From: Fervidifonticultor_A sp037443565
GTDB taxonomy: Bacteria; Sysuimicrobiota; Sysuimicrobiia; Sysuimicrobiales; Humicultoraceae
Assembly (NCBI GenBank): GCA_037443565.1
Contig: JBBIOB010000003.1
Coordinates: 62,001-126,000 of the forward strand
DNA length: 64,000 bases
Reading direction: 5' to 3'
In this document: piece after piece, positions 49,006-57,952 of the stretch
Position numbering within the stretch: position 1 is the stretch's first letter
How the letters are laid out: every line of letters starts with the position of its first letter
Position numbers and translations under genes: made by a program
The notes under the pieces: model-generated
The model's database searches: none
The model's input: only the letters and a program-made list of their open reading frames with translations
Told to the model about the DNA's origin: nothing

Positions 49006-49950
49006 CTACTCGCCGAGGTCCAACCGATATCCAATGCCCCGAACCGAAGCGATGCGCACACCGCCCGCGGCTTCGATCTTCTTCCTCAGCCAGCCGATGT
49101 GGGTGTCGAGCGTCCTGGTATCGCCGAAGTAGTCCGCGCCCCACACATCCTGCAAGAGGCGTTCGCGCCGGACGACCTTGCCCTGGTGGCGCAGGAGCAG
49201 GTGCAGGAGGGCGAACTCCTTCACCGTCAGGGAGACCGGCTCGCCGGCCACCGTGACCTCATGGCGGCCCAGGTCCAGGGCCAGCCGCCCGGCGGCCAGC
49301 CGGTCCTCGGCGCCGGACCAGACGGTGAGCGATTCGAGGACATTGGCGATGTCTTCGCAGCGGTCGGTGCTGGCCTCGAGCATTTCGCAGATGTCTTTCC
49401 ACTTGATAATGTCCTTGGCGCTCTGTCGGCCCGCGAAGAGCGCCTCCAGCGCATCTCTGAGGATATCGTCACTCCGGTTCTCCAGCCGGTGTAGCATGCG
49501 CGTGTGGGGGAAGATCTCCTGCATGTGCCGCATCTGGGACAGGGCCTTGATGAGCTCCTCCGCGCATTGGAGCACCACCTCACCCATCTCGCGCGCGGCA
49601 GGGATGACGCGCCGGATGCGGTGGATGGCCAGCCGGGCAGCGGCCGCCTCGATGGCATCCAGGACGTCATCCAATAGCCCGGTGAGGGTTTTCAGGGTAT
49701 CCTGATCGCCCGCATTGCTGCGCGGGGCCATCAAGACCTCGAAGAGATCCCGCGCGATGGCGTCGCCCTTGTGCTCCAGCTCGCGGATGGTCTGCCAAGC
49801 CGCAGCGAACGGCATGGTCCCGCTCAGGGCCGCGTTGAGGGTTGTCGCCGCCTCGTAAATGGTCTGGGTCATCTCCTCGAGCAGGCCGAGTTCGCGTTCA
49901 AACGCCGGACCCAACGACCTGATGCGGAGATCTGCGCGATGGTTAATCAT
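49006..49950 (-). CDS. DUF47 (PhoU-like) domain fused to OmpR/PhoB-type winged-helix DNA-binding domain
   Basis: A 314-residue protein with two domains. Residues about 15-215 are a DUF47/Pit-accessory helical domain: LGLLEEMTQTIYEAATTLNAAL, ELEHKGDAIARDLFEVL, IEAAAARLAIHRI and RLENRSDDILRDALEALF. Residues about 217-314 are a complete OmpR/PhoB C-terminal domain: RHEVTVAGEPVSLTVKEFALLHLL, RERLLQDVWGADYFGDTRTLDTHIGWLRKKIE and VRGIGYRLDL. The receiver domain of a normal PhoB is absent and the phosphate-linked helical domain takes its place. It lies between two phoU genes, behind pst. I infer a one-component phosphate regulator. Confidence 0.85.
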   Translation of the reverse strand: MINHRADLRIRSLGPAFERELGLLEEMTQTIYEAATTLNAALSGTMPFAAAWQTIRELEHKGDAIARDLFEVLMAPRSNAGDQDTLKTLTGLLDDVLDAIEAAAARLAIHRIRRVIPAAREMGEVVLQCAEELIKALSQMRHMQEIFPHTRMLHRLENRSDDILRDALEALFAGRQSAKDIIKWKDICEMLEASTDRCEDIANVLESLTVWSGAEDRLAAGRLALDLGRHEVTVAGEPVSLTVKEFALLHLLLRHQGKVVRRERLLQDVWGADYFGDTRTLDTHIGWLRKKIEAAGGVRIASVRGIGYRLDLGE

Positions 49951-50005
49951 GCCACGACTCAGCATACCACGGCCCGCCTGTTCCGGGCCGACGGCGTGCC
50001 CTTGC

Positions 50006-50698
50006 TCACCCCGCCGCCGCGGCGGCGTCGGCATGCGGATCGCGCACCTCGTCGGACACCATCGAGGCGACGCGCGCGGCGATGCTCGTCGCGCGGTCGG
50101 CCGCCCGCTCAAGATGGTGGGTGACCATCATGAGGTCCAGCGCCTGCGCGGCCGTGCGTGGGCTCCGGATCCACTTGAGCAACTCCCCGGACACCCGGGC
50201 CTCGAGCGCGTCGACGGCGGCATCCTTGGCCGCAAGCGCCTCGGCCAGGACGCCGTCCCGCCGCAGGAGGGCCCCCAGGGCGTCGCGCAGCATGCCCCGG
50301 ACCATCTGGCTCATGGAGGGGAGGTCGGCGGGCAGTTCGACCGGCGGGCGGAGGGACAGCCGGATGGCGGCCTCGGCAATGCCCTTGGCATGATCGCCGA
50401 CGCGCTCAAGCTCCGTGGAGACCCCCAGTATCGAGGTCAGCGTCCTGAGGTCCGCAGCCGCAGGGCGGTAGGTCTCCAGCAGCATCATGCTTTGCCGCTC
50501 GATACAGATGTGCATCCGATCGGCACGCTCATCGCCCTCAGGCACTCCGGCCGCAGCCGCCGCGTCCCGACGGTGGATGGCATCCACGGCCTGAGCGAGC
50601 ATCGCCCCGACCAGGCTGCCCATCCGCTGGAGATCCTCTTCCACGGTCTGCAGCTCCATCTCGAACCGGACATCGATCAGTCGTGCCTTCACGGTCAT
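50006..50698 (-). CDS. phoU: PhoU-family protein, second copy
   Basis: A 230-residue PhoU. It has VEEDLQRMGSLVGAMLAQAVDAIHRRD, ERADRMHICIERQSMMLLETYRPAAADLRTLTSILGVSTELERVGDHAKGIAEAAI in the first bundle and AKDAAVDALEARVSGELLKWI, MVTHHLERAADRATSIAARV in the second. ATG 50698 follows AAGGAGG. It is directly downstream of pstB (13 bases), the normal phoU site. The C-terminal ADAAAAAG tail is low complexity. Two diverged PhoU copies suggest split roles, for instance transporter versus regulator contact. Confidence 0.93.
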   Translation of the reverse strand: MTVKARLIDVRFEMELQTVEEDLQRMGSLVGAMLAQAVDAIHRRDAAAAAGVPEGDERADRMHICIERQSMMLLETYRPAAADLRTLTSILGVSTELERVGDHAKGIAEAAIRLSLRPPVELPADLPSMSQMVRGMLRDALGALLRRDGVLAEALAAKDAAVDALEARVSGELLKWIRSPRTAAQALDLMMVTHHLERAADRATSIAARVASMVSDEVRDPHADAAAAAG

Positions 50699-50711
50699 CT
50701 CGTTGCCTCCT

Positions 50712-51530
50712 TCATCCAAAACGCCCCGTGATGTAGTCCTCCGTCCGCTTGTCCCCCGGGGTCGTGAACAGGTCACGCGTCAGACCGAACTCCACCAGCT
50801 CGCCGTGCAGCATGAACCCCGTGAAGTCGGAGACACGCGCCGCCTGCTGCATGTTGTGCGTCACGATCACGATCGTGTATTGCGCCTTCAGGCTCGCCAT
50901 AAGGTCCTCGATCTTCGCAGTGGCCACGGGGTCCAGGGCCGAGCACGGCTCATCCATCAGCAGGACCTCAGGCTCCACGGCGATCGCCCGGGCGATGCAG
51001 AGCCGCTGCTGCTGGCCCACGGAGAGCCCCAGCGCACTCTCGTCGAGCCGGGTGGACACCTCGTCCCAAAGGGCCGCGGCCCGCAGCGTGTGCTCCACGA
51101 TCCCGTCGAGCTCGGATCGCCGGCTGATCCCCATGATTCGGGGGCCGTAGGCCACGTTCTCGTAGACGGACTTGGGAAAGGGATTGGACTTCTGGAAGAC
51201 CATCCCCACGCGCCGCCGCAGATCGACGACGTCGGTCGCCGCGCCGTAGATTTCCGTGTCGCGGATGCGGACGCTGCCCGATACGCTGACCCCGTCAATG
51301 AGATCGTTGAGGCGATTGAAGCAGCGCAGCAGAGTGCTCTTGCCACATCCCGACGGGCCGATGAGGGCGGTGATGTGGTGCTTCGCGACAGTCATGGTGA
51401 TGTCGCGCAGTGCCTGCGTCCGGCCGTACCACAGCGAGAGGTGGTGAACCTCCACCGCGGTCTCCCGGAGCTCCTCGGGCATCGGCCCCTGTTCGTTGGT
51501 GGGGAGGTGCACTTGCATGCTGACCAGCAT
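50712..51530 (-). CDS. pstB: Phosphate ABC transporter ATP-binding protein
   Basis: A 272-residue ATPase. Walker A is GPSGCGKST, the Q-loop VGMVFQKSNPFPKSVYENVAYGPRI, the signature LSVGQQQRLCIARAIA (Val in place of the usual first Gly), Walker B VLLMDEPCSALDP and the H-loop IVTHNMQQAARVSD. The N-terminal EVHHLSLWYGRTQALRDI is typical. It powers the PstA-PstC channel. It starts 11 bases after pstA. Start codons at 51530 and 51518 (MQVHL) are both possible. Confidence 0.96.
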   Translation of the reverse strand: MLVSMQVHLPTNEQGPMPEELRETAVEVHHLSLWYGRTQALRDITMTVAKHHITALIGPSGCGKSTLLRCFNRLNDLIDGVSVSGSVRIRDTEIYGAATDVVDLRRRVGMVFQKSNPFPKSVYENVAYGPRIMGISRRSELDGIVEHTLRAAALWDEVSTRLDESALGLSVGQQQRLCIARAIAVEPEVLLMDEPCSALDPVATAKIEDLMASLKAQYTIVIVTHNMQQAARVSDFTGFMLHGELVEFGLTRDLFTTPGDKRTEDYITGRFG

Positions 51531-51541
51531 CGCTGTTCCCC

Positions 51542-53161
51542 CTACACCGCAGCCGTGGCATACCGGCGACGAAGCCGGTTGCGGAGCCCGATCGCGAGCA
51601 GGTTCATCGCCACGACGATGGCCAACAGCAGGAGCGTCGTGGCGAACACCGCGGGCCGCGCGGCATCGACGTTGGGCGATTGGAACCCCACGTCGTAGAT
51701 GTGAAACCCCAGGTGCATGAACTTGCGCTCCAGGTGAACGAACGGCGCGAAACGGTCGATCGGCAGGGCGGGCGCCAGCTTGACCACGCCCGTGATCATG
51801 AGCGGCGCCACCTCGCCGGCGGCACGGGCCATCGCCAGGATGATTCCGGTAAGGATGGACGGCAGCACCGACGGGAGCACGACGCGCACGGTGGTCTCGA
51901 GTTTCGTGGCCCCCAGCGCGAGCGAGCCCTCACGCAGCGACCGGGGAATTGCCGCCAGGCCCTCCTCCGTCGCCACGATCACGACCGGGACGGTGAGCAG
52001 CGCCATGGTCAACGACGCCCAGAGAATGCCTCCGGTGCCGAACGTGGGGGTCGGCAGGGCCTCGGGGAAGAACAGCCGGTCAATCGATCCCCCGACACCA
52101 TAGACGAAGAACCCGAGCCCGAAGACCCCGAAGACAATCGACGGCACCCCGGCGAGGTTGTTGACCGCGATCCGCACCGCGCTCACAAGCGGGCCCTGCC
52201 GCGCATACTCACGCAGGTAGATCGCGGCGAGCACCCCAAAGGGGGCCACGATGATGCTCATGATGAACACCATCAGGACAGTCCCGAAGATCGCCGGAAA
52301 CACGCCTCCTTCGGTGTTCGCCTCGCGCGGATCGCCGGAGACAAACCCCCACACGCGGACGGCGTACGTACTCACCTTGGATACGACGTCCATGCTGTTT
52401 GGCCTGAGGACATGGACGATCTGGGTCAGGGGGATCTCCTTCTCCTGGCCGTCCGCCACCACAAAGAGGGCTGTGGCCGTCTGTTGGACCCTCAAGCGCT
52501 CGACCTCCGCGATCCGCTCGTCGTACCGCTGCTGCCACCTGGCCTGGTCGCTCCTCAGGCGTGCCACCTCGGGCCCGTCGGGGCTGCCGCGCAGCCCATG
52601 CCGCCGCAGTGCCAGACGGATGCGTTCCTGGCGCAGGTTGATCTCCCCGATGTCGTTGCGCTCGATCCATCGAATCCGCTCATGGATCGCCACGGCGTCG
52701 GGCAGGCGCCCGAGCAGTGCGTCCCACGCCGCATCTTCACCCTGCACGACGACCTGACCGCCGTGCCTCACCTCGGTGATGACCCCGTAGAGGTTGCCCC
52801 ATTCGCGGCGCTCGACGACGATCAGGTTCGGGGGATAGGCGACGTGGGTGATGTCGGCCTCATCGATCCACCGGAAGTCGGCACCAAAGAGGTCGCGGTT
52901 CCCCTGCTTCACTTTGATTCTGTGAGGAGACCGCCCCGCCGGGTCGCCCTCCGCCTGGGGAATCGGCTCGCGTTGCACGATCTCGCCGATCACGACGGTC
53001 CCATCGGCAAGCGCGATGCGGGCGATGGCCCGGGGCCAGAAGAACCCCAACCCATTGGCGGCCACCAGGAGCACCAGCCCGCCCACCAGGGCCAGGGCGA
53101 GCGCCAGCGCGGCCCCGGTGAGCCAGACCATCGGATCGCCCGTCCGCCAGAACGCCTTCAT
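51542..53161 (-). CDS. pstA: Phosphate ABC transporter permease PstA, large form
   Basis: A 539-residue permease, about twice the usual 290. Residues 1-45 contain the first transmembrane helix, and residues 45-260 are a large extracytoplasmic insert (beta-rich start GTVVIGEIVQREP, then a coiled-coil-like helix RLRSDQARWQQRYDERIAEVERLRVQQ). The normal permease core follows from about residue 290, with YLREYARQGPLVSAVRIAVNNLAGVPSIVFGVFGLGFF and the EAA loop REGSLALGATKLETTVRVVLPSVL. Large PstA/PstC pairs are known in Gammaproteobacteria. It overlaps pstC by four bases. Confidence 0.93.
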   Translation of the reverse strand: MKAFWRTGDPMVWLTGAALALALALVGGLVLLVAANGLGFFWPRAIARIALADGTVVIGEIVQREPIPQAEGDPAGRSPHRIKVKQGNRDLFGADFRWIDEADITHVAYPPNLIVVERREWGNLYGVITEVRHGGQVVVQGEDAAWDALLGRLPDAVAIHERIRWIERNDIGEINLRQERIRLALRRHGLRGSPDGPEVARLRSDQARWQQRYDERIAEVERLRVQQTATALFVVADGQEKEIPLTQIVHVLRPNSMDVVSKVSTYAVRVWGFVSGDPREANTEGGVFPAIFGTVLMVFIMSIIVAPFGVLAAIYLREYARQGPLVSAVRIAVNNLAGVPSIVFGVFGLGFFVYGVGGSIDRLFFPEALPTPTFGTGGILWASLTMALLTVPVVIVATEEGLAAIPRSLREGSLALGATKLETTVRVVLPSVLPSILTGIILAMARAAGEVAPLMITGVVKLAPALPIDRFAPFVHLERKFMHLGFHIYDVGFQSPNVDAARPAVFATTLLLLAIVVAMNLLAIGLRNRLRRRYATAAV

Positions 53162-55425
53162 ATCATCGCCTGGTACCGCCGGCGTAGTCTGAGGCGCACC
53201 GTCTCAGCGGCGGTGTTGATCAGGAAGGTCAGGATGAACAGCAACAGGGCCGTCAGGAAGAGCACCCGGTAGAGCGAGCCCCCCTGCGGGGCCTCGGGAA
53301 GTTCTACCGCGATGTTGGCCGAGAGCGCCCGGAATCCGTTGAAGATCGACCAGTCCATCACAGGCGTGTTGCCGGTCGCCATGAGCACGATCATCGTCTC
53401 GCCGACGGCGCGGCCGAATCCGATCATGACGGCCGAGAAGATCCCCGGACTGGCGGTCGGCAGCACGACCCGCGCCGCGGTCTGCCAGCGCGTGGCCCCC
53501 AGCGCGAGCGAGCCCGCCGCCAGGTACGGCGGGACGTTTGACAGCGCATCTTCGGCGATCGTGAAGATAATCGGGATGATGGCGAAACCCATCGCAATGC
53601 CGACGACGAGCGAGTTCCGCTGGTCGTACGTCACCCCGAAGACCTGATGCAGCCAGGTGCGAAAGTCTCCACCGAGCAGGCCGGCCTCGACTGCCCCACC
53701 GAGCCGTAGCGCCGCCCACACGCACACGACCACGGCCGGAATCAAGACGGCCACCTCCGTCCCGGGGCGGAGCGTTCGCCCGCCACCCCGCAGTCGCTGC
53801 CAGAGGAGCAACACCGGGATGACGCCGAGAGGGACCACGAGGGGAATCAGGAACACCCCGACGACCACCTTCTCAATCATCGGCGCTAACCACAATCCGG
53901 CCAGGAATCCCAGGATGACGCTGGGGAGCGCGGCCATGATCTCCACAACCGGCTTGACAATGCCCTTGAGCGCCGGATGCATGAACTGTGAGGTATAGAG
54001 CGCGCTCATCAGCGCCAGCGGCACCGCGATGAGCATCGCGTAGAAGGTCCCTTTCAACGTGCCGTAGATGAGCGGGACGAGGCTGAACTTCTCCTCGTAG
54101 TCGTCGGTGGCCCCGGTCGACTGCCAGACGTAGGTGGGTTCCGAGTACCCCTCGTAGAGCACCCTGCCGAAGAGGCTCCGCAGCGTGATCTGAGGATGAG
54201 GGTTGTCCAGGGCCCAGTGCGAGAGCCGGCCGTCCGGGCCCGTGACGACGAATCCATCGGCCTTGGGGGCGAAGCTGATGGAGCGCGCCACGTCGCCGCG
54301 TCCAGACACCATCAGCAACGTGCGGCCCGTCGTCGCATAGTGAACGTGCACGGCCCCACCGGCGTCAAGCGAGAGAAAGCCCTTGTCGCGGCGTGAGGGC
54401 ACGACGGCCGCCACCCGGTGCCGGTGGCCTTCGAAGTCGTGCGCCTTCATCAATCCGGCGGGCGGTGCGCCGGGAAGGATCAGCCACGACGTGACCCCGC
54501 CCTCCTGGTCTCCCACAAGCAGGGTCCGATCGCCGATGAGCAGTGAGAGCGCACTGACACCGGCTTCCGGCCGGCTTGTGACCGCCAGCGACCCCTCAAC
54601 CTTGGGCGTCGAGGGGTCGCCGAGATCCACGCTGGTGACGCGGCCGTCGGCCCAGCCGACGTAGGCATGATCACCCCGACTGTCCATCACGATCTGGGTG
54701 ATTTCGCTGGGGATCGGCAGGGACAGCCGCGTCCGAACAATGTCTCGCGTGGAGGGCCCGACCAGAGCTTGGGTCTCCCGGATGCCGACGATGGTGAGGT
54801 CGCGCGCCCCTGTCACCGCCGCGAGCAGCGAGCCTCGCGACGTCGCGGTGTAGGCGAGGTGGCGGACCGGTTCGCCCTCGGCGACATCGAGTGCCGCCTG
54901 CACGGACAGCTCCGGCTCGACGGTGCGCGTTCCCTCGCGAAATTGCACATCGAAGGTCACTTCGACCGGAATCACCCGGCCGTCGGACAGCCCGAGGCCG
55001 AACTGCCCACGGCCGAGCGTCGATACGGAGATGATCCGCGCATCCCCCAGACCGTCCGGCCGCACCTCGCCCACAGTGCGGCCGTCGGCGAGGGATGCAA
55101 AGCGCACCGCCGATTCCACCACCAGGTAGACGATCTGACGATGCTCGTCCACACCCACGGCCAGCGGCGACGACGGCAGGGGGAGATCCACCGCCGCCAC
55201 CGGCCTGGCCGTGGGCGGCCTGAACAGCGGGGCGACCTGCGCGGTGATGACGATGAGGATGGCAAGGATCGACGCGATGATCAACAGGCCGCCGGCGACG
55301 ACGAAGCGGCTGGCCAGCCCGTCGATGAGGCTTCGCCGGGTTCGTGTCCGGCGGAACCCGGCTGACAGGCGGGCGGACAGCAGCCGCCCGCCTGTCAGCA
55401 GTATCTCTTCTGACACGTCCGTCAC
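53158..55425 (-). CDS. pstC: Phosphate ABC transporter permease PstC, large form with beta-propeller-like insert
   Basis: A 755-residue permease. After a first transmembrane helix (FVVAGGLLIIASILAILIVITAQVAPLF) comes an insert of about 370 residues with repeated beta-blade-like units (IVYLVVESAVRFASLADGRTVGEV, HAYVGWADGRVTSVDLGDP, LLVGDQEGGVTSWLILPG, GFLSLDAGGAVHVHYATTG), WD40-like. The permease core begins near residue 450 (LVPLIYGTLKGTFYAMLIAVPLALMSALYTSQFM) and ends with EDALSNVPPYLAAGSLALGATRWQTAARVVLPTASPG. The insert likely faces the extracytoplasmic side and may meet PstS. pstS lies 15 bases upstream. Confidence 0.92.
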   Translation of the reverse strand: MTDVSEEILLTGGRLLSARLSAGFRRTRTRRSLIDGLASRFVVAGGLLIIASILAILIVITAQVAPLFRPPTARPVAAVDLPLPSSPLAVGVDEHRQIVYLVVESAVRFASLADGRTVGEVRPDGLGDARIISVSTLGRGQFGLGLSDGRVIPVEVTFDVQFREGTRTVEPELSVQAALDVAEGEPVRHLAYTATSRGSLLAAVTGARDLTIVGIRETQALVGPSTRDIVRTRLSLPIPSEITQIVMDSRGDHAYVGWADGRVTSVDLGDPSTPKVEGSLAVTSRPEAGVSALSLLIGDRTLLVGDQEGGVTSWLILPGAPPAGLMKAHDFEGHRHRVAAVVPSRRDKGFLSLDAGGAVHVHYATTGRTLLMVSGRGDVARSISFAPKADGFVVTGPDGRLSHWALDNPHPQITLRSLFGRVLYEGYSEPTYVWQSTGATDDYEEKFSLVPLIYGTLKGTFYAMLIAVPLALMSALYTSQFMHPALKGIVKPVVEIMAALPSVILGFLAGLWLAPMIEKVVVGVFLIPLVVPLGVIPVLLLWQRLRGGGRTLRPGTEVAVLIPAVVVCVWAALRLGGAVEAGLLGGDFRTWLHQVFGVTYDQRNSLVVGIAMGFAIIPIIFTIAEDALSNVPPYLAAGSLALGATRWQTAARVVLPTASPGIFSAVMIGFGRAVGETMIVLMATGNTPVMDWSIFNGFRALSANIAVELPEAPQGGSLYRVLFLTALLLFILTFLINTAAETVRLRLRRRYQAMI

Positions 55426-55440
55426 CCGATCGGCCGTCGC

Positions 55441-56424
55441 CTACTGGACCTTCTTCAAGTCCTCGAACGCGATCGGCGCCGGGATCGGGAAGTATCCGTC
55501 CTTGATGACGATCTCCTGTCCCTGTCGCGAGTAGATGAACCTCACGAACTCGCGGACCAACGGGTCGGCCTGCTGGTTGGGATTGCGGTTCGTGTACACG
55601 TAGAGGAACCGGGCCAGGGGATACGTGCCGTTGTAGGCGTTCTGCGCGGCGGCCTCCACACATGTCCCGCCCTGCTTCTCGGACAGGGGCAGCGCCCGAA
55701 CGCCGGCCGTCGCATAGCCGATCCCGCTGTAGCCGATGGCAAACCGATCCACGGTGACACCCTGCACGACCGACGCAGAGCCCGGCTGCTCTTTCACCTG
55801 ATCCTTGTAGTCGCCGTTGCGCAGGACGTGCTCCTTGAAGAAGCCGTACGTACCGGACGCGGAGTTGCGGCCGAACATGCTGATCGACCGGTTGGCCCAG
55901 TCCCCGGTCAGGCCCACCTGCCCCCAGGTCCGGATGTCCTCGCGGTAGCCCGCCCGGCGCGTCTTGGAGAAGATGGCATCGACCTGATCGAGCCCCAGGC
56001 ACTGGATCGGGTTGTCCTTGTTGACGAACACGGCCAGGGCGTCTGCCGCAACGCGGATCGCCGTCGGCTTGTAGCCGTACCTCCGCTCGAATGCGTCGAT
56101 CTCGGTACCCCGCATCTCCCGGGACATCGGCCCGAGTTGAGCGGTCCCCGAAATCAGCGCCGGAGGCGCGGTGCTCGAGCCCTTGCCCTCGACCTGGACC
56201 TTCACGTTGGGATAGAACTTCTGGAACCCCTCGGCCCACAGGGTCATGAGATTGTTGAGCGTGTCGGAGCCGATGCTGTTCAGGTTGCCGCTGACACCGC
56301 TGACAACCCGGTAGGTCACGAGGCGGGAGTCGAGCCTGACCTGAGCGGTCGCCGGCATGCCCGCCACGATCACCAGAGCCACCAGCACCACGAGGCCCCG
56401 CAGGATTCCGAACGTCGTGCGCAT
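55441..56424 (-). CDS. pstS: Phosphate-binding periplasmic protein
   Basis: A 327-residue PstS-like protein. The signal peptide is ILRGLVVLVALVIVAGMPATAQ. The phosphate site is built by SIGSDTLNNLMTLW (near residue 50), EGKGSSTAPPALISGTAQLGPMSREM, and RNSASGTYGFFKEHVL. The end SRQGQEIVIKDGYFPIP is family-typical. It captures phosphate and feeds PstC/PstA. ATG 56424 follows GAGGGGG. It is the first gene of the pst operon, right after the Pho-box array. Confidence 0.94.
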   Translation of the reverse strand: MRTTFGILRGLVVLVALVIVAGMPATAQVRLDSRLVTYRVVSGVSGNLNSIGSDTLNNLMTLWAEGFQKFYPNVKVQVEGKGSSTAPPALISGTAQLGPMSREMRGTEIDAFERRYGYKPTAIRVAADALAVFVNKDNPIQCLGLDQVDAIFSKTRRAGYREDIRTWGQVGLTGDWANRSISMFGRNSASGTYGFFKEHVLRNGDYKDQVKEQPGSASVVQGVTVDRFAIGYSGIGYATAGVRALPLSEKQGGTCVEAAAQNAYNGTYPLARFLYVYTNRNPNQQADPLVREFVRFIYSRQGQEIVIKDGYFPIPAPIAFEDLKKVQ

Positions 56425-56501
56425 GAACGAACCCCCTCTACCGTCGTCGGCCGGCGGGCTTCGCGGAGTGTGAGCCCACCGCCGCACATCACGGTAGCGC
56501 G

Positions 56502-56556
56502 CAGGGGTCAGAGGTGGGTGAAGCAAGGGTCAGGGGTGTGTGAAACGTGGGTGAAG
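56502..56556 (-). promoter_or_regulatory. Pho box: five 11-bp direct repeat units upstream of pstS
   Basis: On the minus strand five units of exactly 11 bases run head to tail: CTTCACCCACG, TTTCACACACC, CCTGACCCTTG, CTTCACCCACC, TCTGACCCCTG. PhoB/PhoP regulators bind 11-bp direct repeats with a TTCAC- or GTTCACC-like core, so the spacing and content both match. The array lies 78 bases before the pstS start. It is the likely target of a PhoB-type domain, perhaps that of the DUF47 fusion. Confidence 0.75.
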
Positions 56557-56638
56557 ACTCACCAGATGTCCACACCTGTGGATGTGCCGGGCGGCCACGG
56601 CGGGCCGCCCGGCACGACCGGTCAAGGGATGGGGAAGA

Positions 56639-57772
56639 CTACCGGTACAGCGGCAGCGGGTGCGGCTGCAACGCGTCGCCCAGCCGCCGCCGGATCGCGT
56701 CGAACGTCTCGAGATCGTACTGACCGACGAACGTGATGGCCTCACCGCTCCGGCCGGCCCGCGCGGTGCGGCCGATCCGGTGGATATAGGTCTCGACGTC
56801 TTCCGGGATGTCATAGTTGATCACATGCGAGATGTCGGGCACGTCTAGGCCCCTGGCCGCGACATTCGTCGCGATCAGCACACGGGCGCGGCCGGCCACA
56901 AACGCCTGAAGCGCCTTGAGCCGGGCTCCCTGCGTCATGTCGCCGTGTAGGACGGCGGCCTGCAGGCCCCTCTCGCGCAGGATCTTGGCCAGGCGGTCGA
57001 CCCCGCGCCGGGTTCGCCGGAACACCAGGGCCGACGGGATCTCGCCGCTCGTCAGCAGCAGGCGGAGGGCCCGGACCTTGTCCTGCTCCGCAACCTCCAG
57101 GTAGTACTGCGTGACCGTCTCGACCGTCGGGGCCGGGGCCGCGATGCTGATCCACGACGGGTTGCGCATGTGGCGAGCCGCAATGGCGTATACAGCATCC
57201 GGAAGCGTGGCCGAGAAGAGCGCGGTCTGCCGCGCGGCCGGGAGCAGGCGGATGATCGCCTCGACGTCGGGCAGGAAGCCCATGTCGAGCATCCGGTCGG
57301 CCTCGTCCAGCACCAGGAACCGCACCGCGTCGAGCCTCACCGTGCGCCGGTTGAGATGATCGAGCAGACGGCCGGGCGTCGCCACGGCCACGTGTGGGCC
57401 GGCCCTCAGCGCCGTGAACTGTCGTTCGATGGGCTGGCCGCCGAAGAGCGTGACGACCTTGACCTTTGGCCCTGCCAGACCTCGAAACACGTCCGAGATC
57501 TGAATGGCCAGCTCGCGCGTGGGCGCGAGCACGAGCGCCTGGATGCCTCGGGCCTGGCGGTCGAGCCGCTCGATGATGGGGATGGCGAAGGCGCCGGTCT
57601 TACCCGACCCGGTCTGTGCCTGCCCCGCGACGTCGCGGCCGGCCAGCAGCGCCGGGATGACCTTGGATTGAATGGGAGTGGGTTCGGTCCACCCCAAGCG
57701 GGAGACTGCCCGGAGGGTGTCCGGGCTCAGGGCGAGGCCGCCGAACGTGGCCTCGCGCGTCAGTGTCGAGAT
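56639..57772 (-). CDS. DEAD-box ATP-dependent RNA helicase
   Basis: A DEAD-box helicase with all core motifs: Q motif GWTEPTPIQ, I AQTGSGKT, Ia APTRELA, Ib TPGRLLDH, II DEAD, III SAT, IV ALVFRRTR, V ARGLDVP and VI HRIGRTARAG. There is no long C-terminal extension. The family's N-terminus continues upstream of the first normal start (TTG 57697): TFGGLALSPDTLRAVSRL includes the aromatic residue before the Q motif. In that frame no ATG, GTG or TTG exists, but an AGGAGG lies eight bases before ATC 57772. I therefore suggest initiation at ATC (or CTG 57763); TTG 57697 would give 352 residues. Confidence 0.9.
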   Translation of the reverse strand: MSTLTREATFGGLALSPDTLRAVSRLGWTEPTPIQSKVIPALLAGRDVAGQAQTGSGKTGAFAIPIIERLDRQARGIQALVLAPTRELAIQISDVFRGLAGPKVKVVTLFGGQPIERQFTALRAGPHVAVATPGRLLDHLNRRTVRLDAVRFLVLDEADRMLDMGFLPDVEAIIRLLPAARQTALFSATLPDAVYAIAARHMRNPSWISIAAPAPTVETVTQYYLEVAEQDKVRALRLLLTSGEIPSALVFRRTRRGVDRLAKILRERGLQAAVLHGDMTQGARLKALQAFVAGRARVLIATNVAARGLDVPDISHVINYDIPEDVETYIHRIGRTARAGRSGEAITFVGQYDLETFDAIRRRLGDALQPHPLPLYR

Positions 57773-57952
57773 ATGCCTTACCTCCTGTAGACCCGGGGGA
57801 CCCGGGCCGGGTTTGTGCCGGCATCATGCGCGTGCCCACCGGTTCACCCAGCCCTGGATGAGGGACGAACTCCGCGGACACATGAAGCAGGCGGTGCTGC
57901 ACGTCAACACCGCCCGTCCGAGAACGCAACTATGTCGACTGCGCGTAGGGTA

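Noticed and set aside
57787..57952. A cold-shock-type leader for the DEAD-box helicase
   Set aside because: The 166 bases contain CCCGGG repeats and one possible TTGACG, but no convincing -10 box or conserved structure, so no claim is made.
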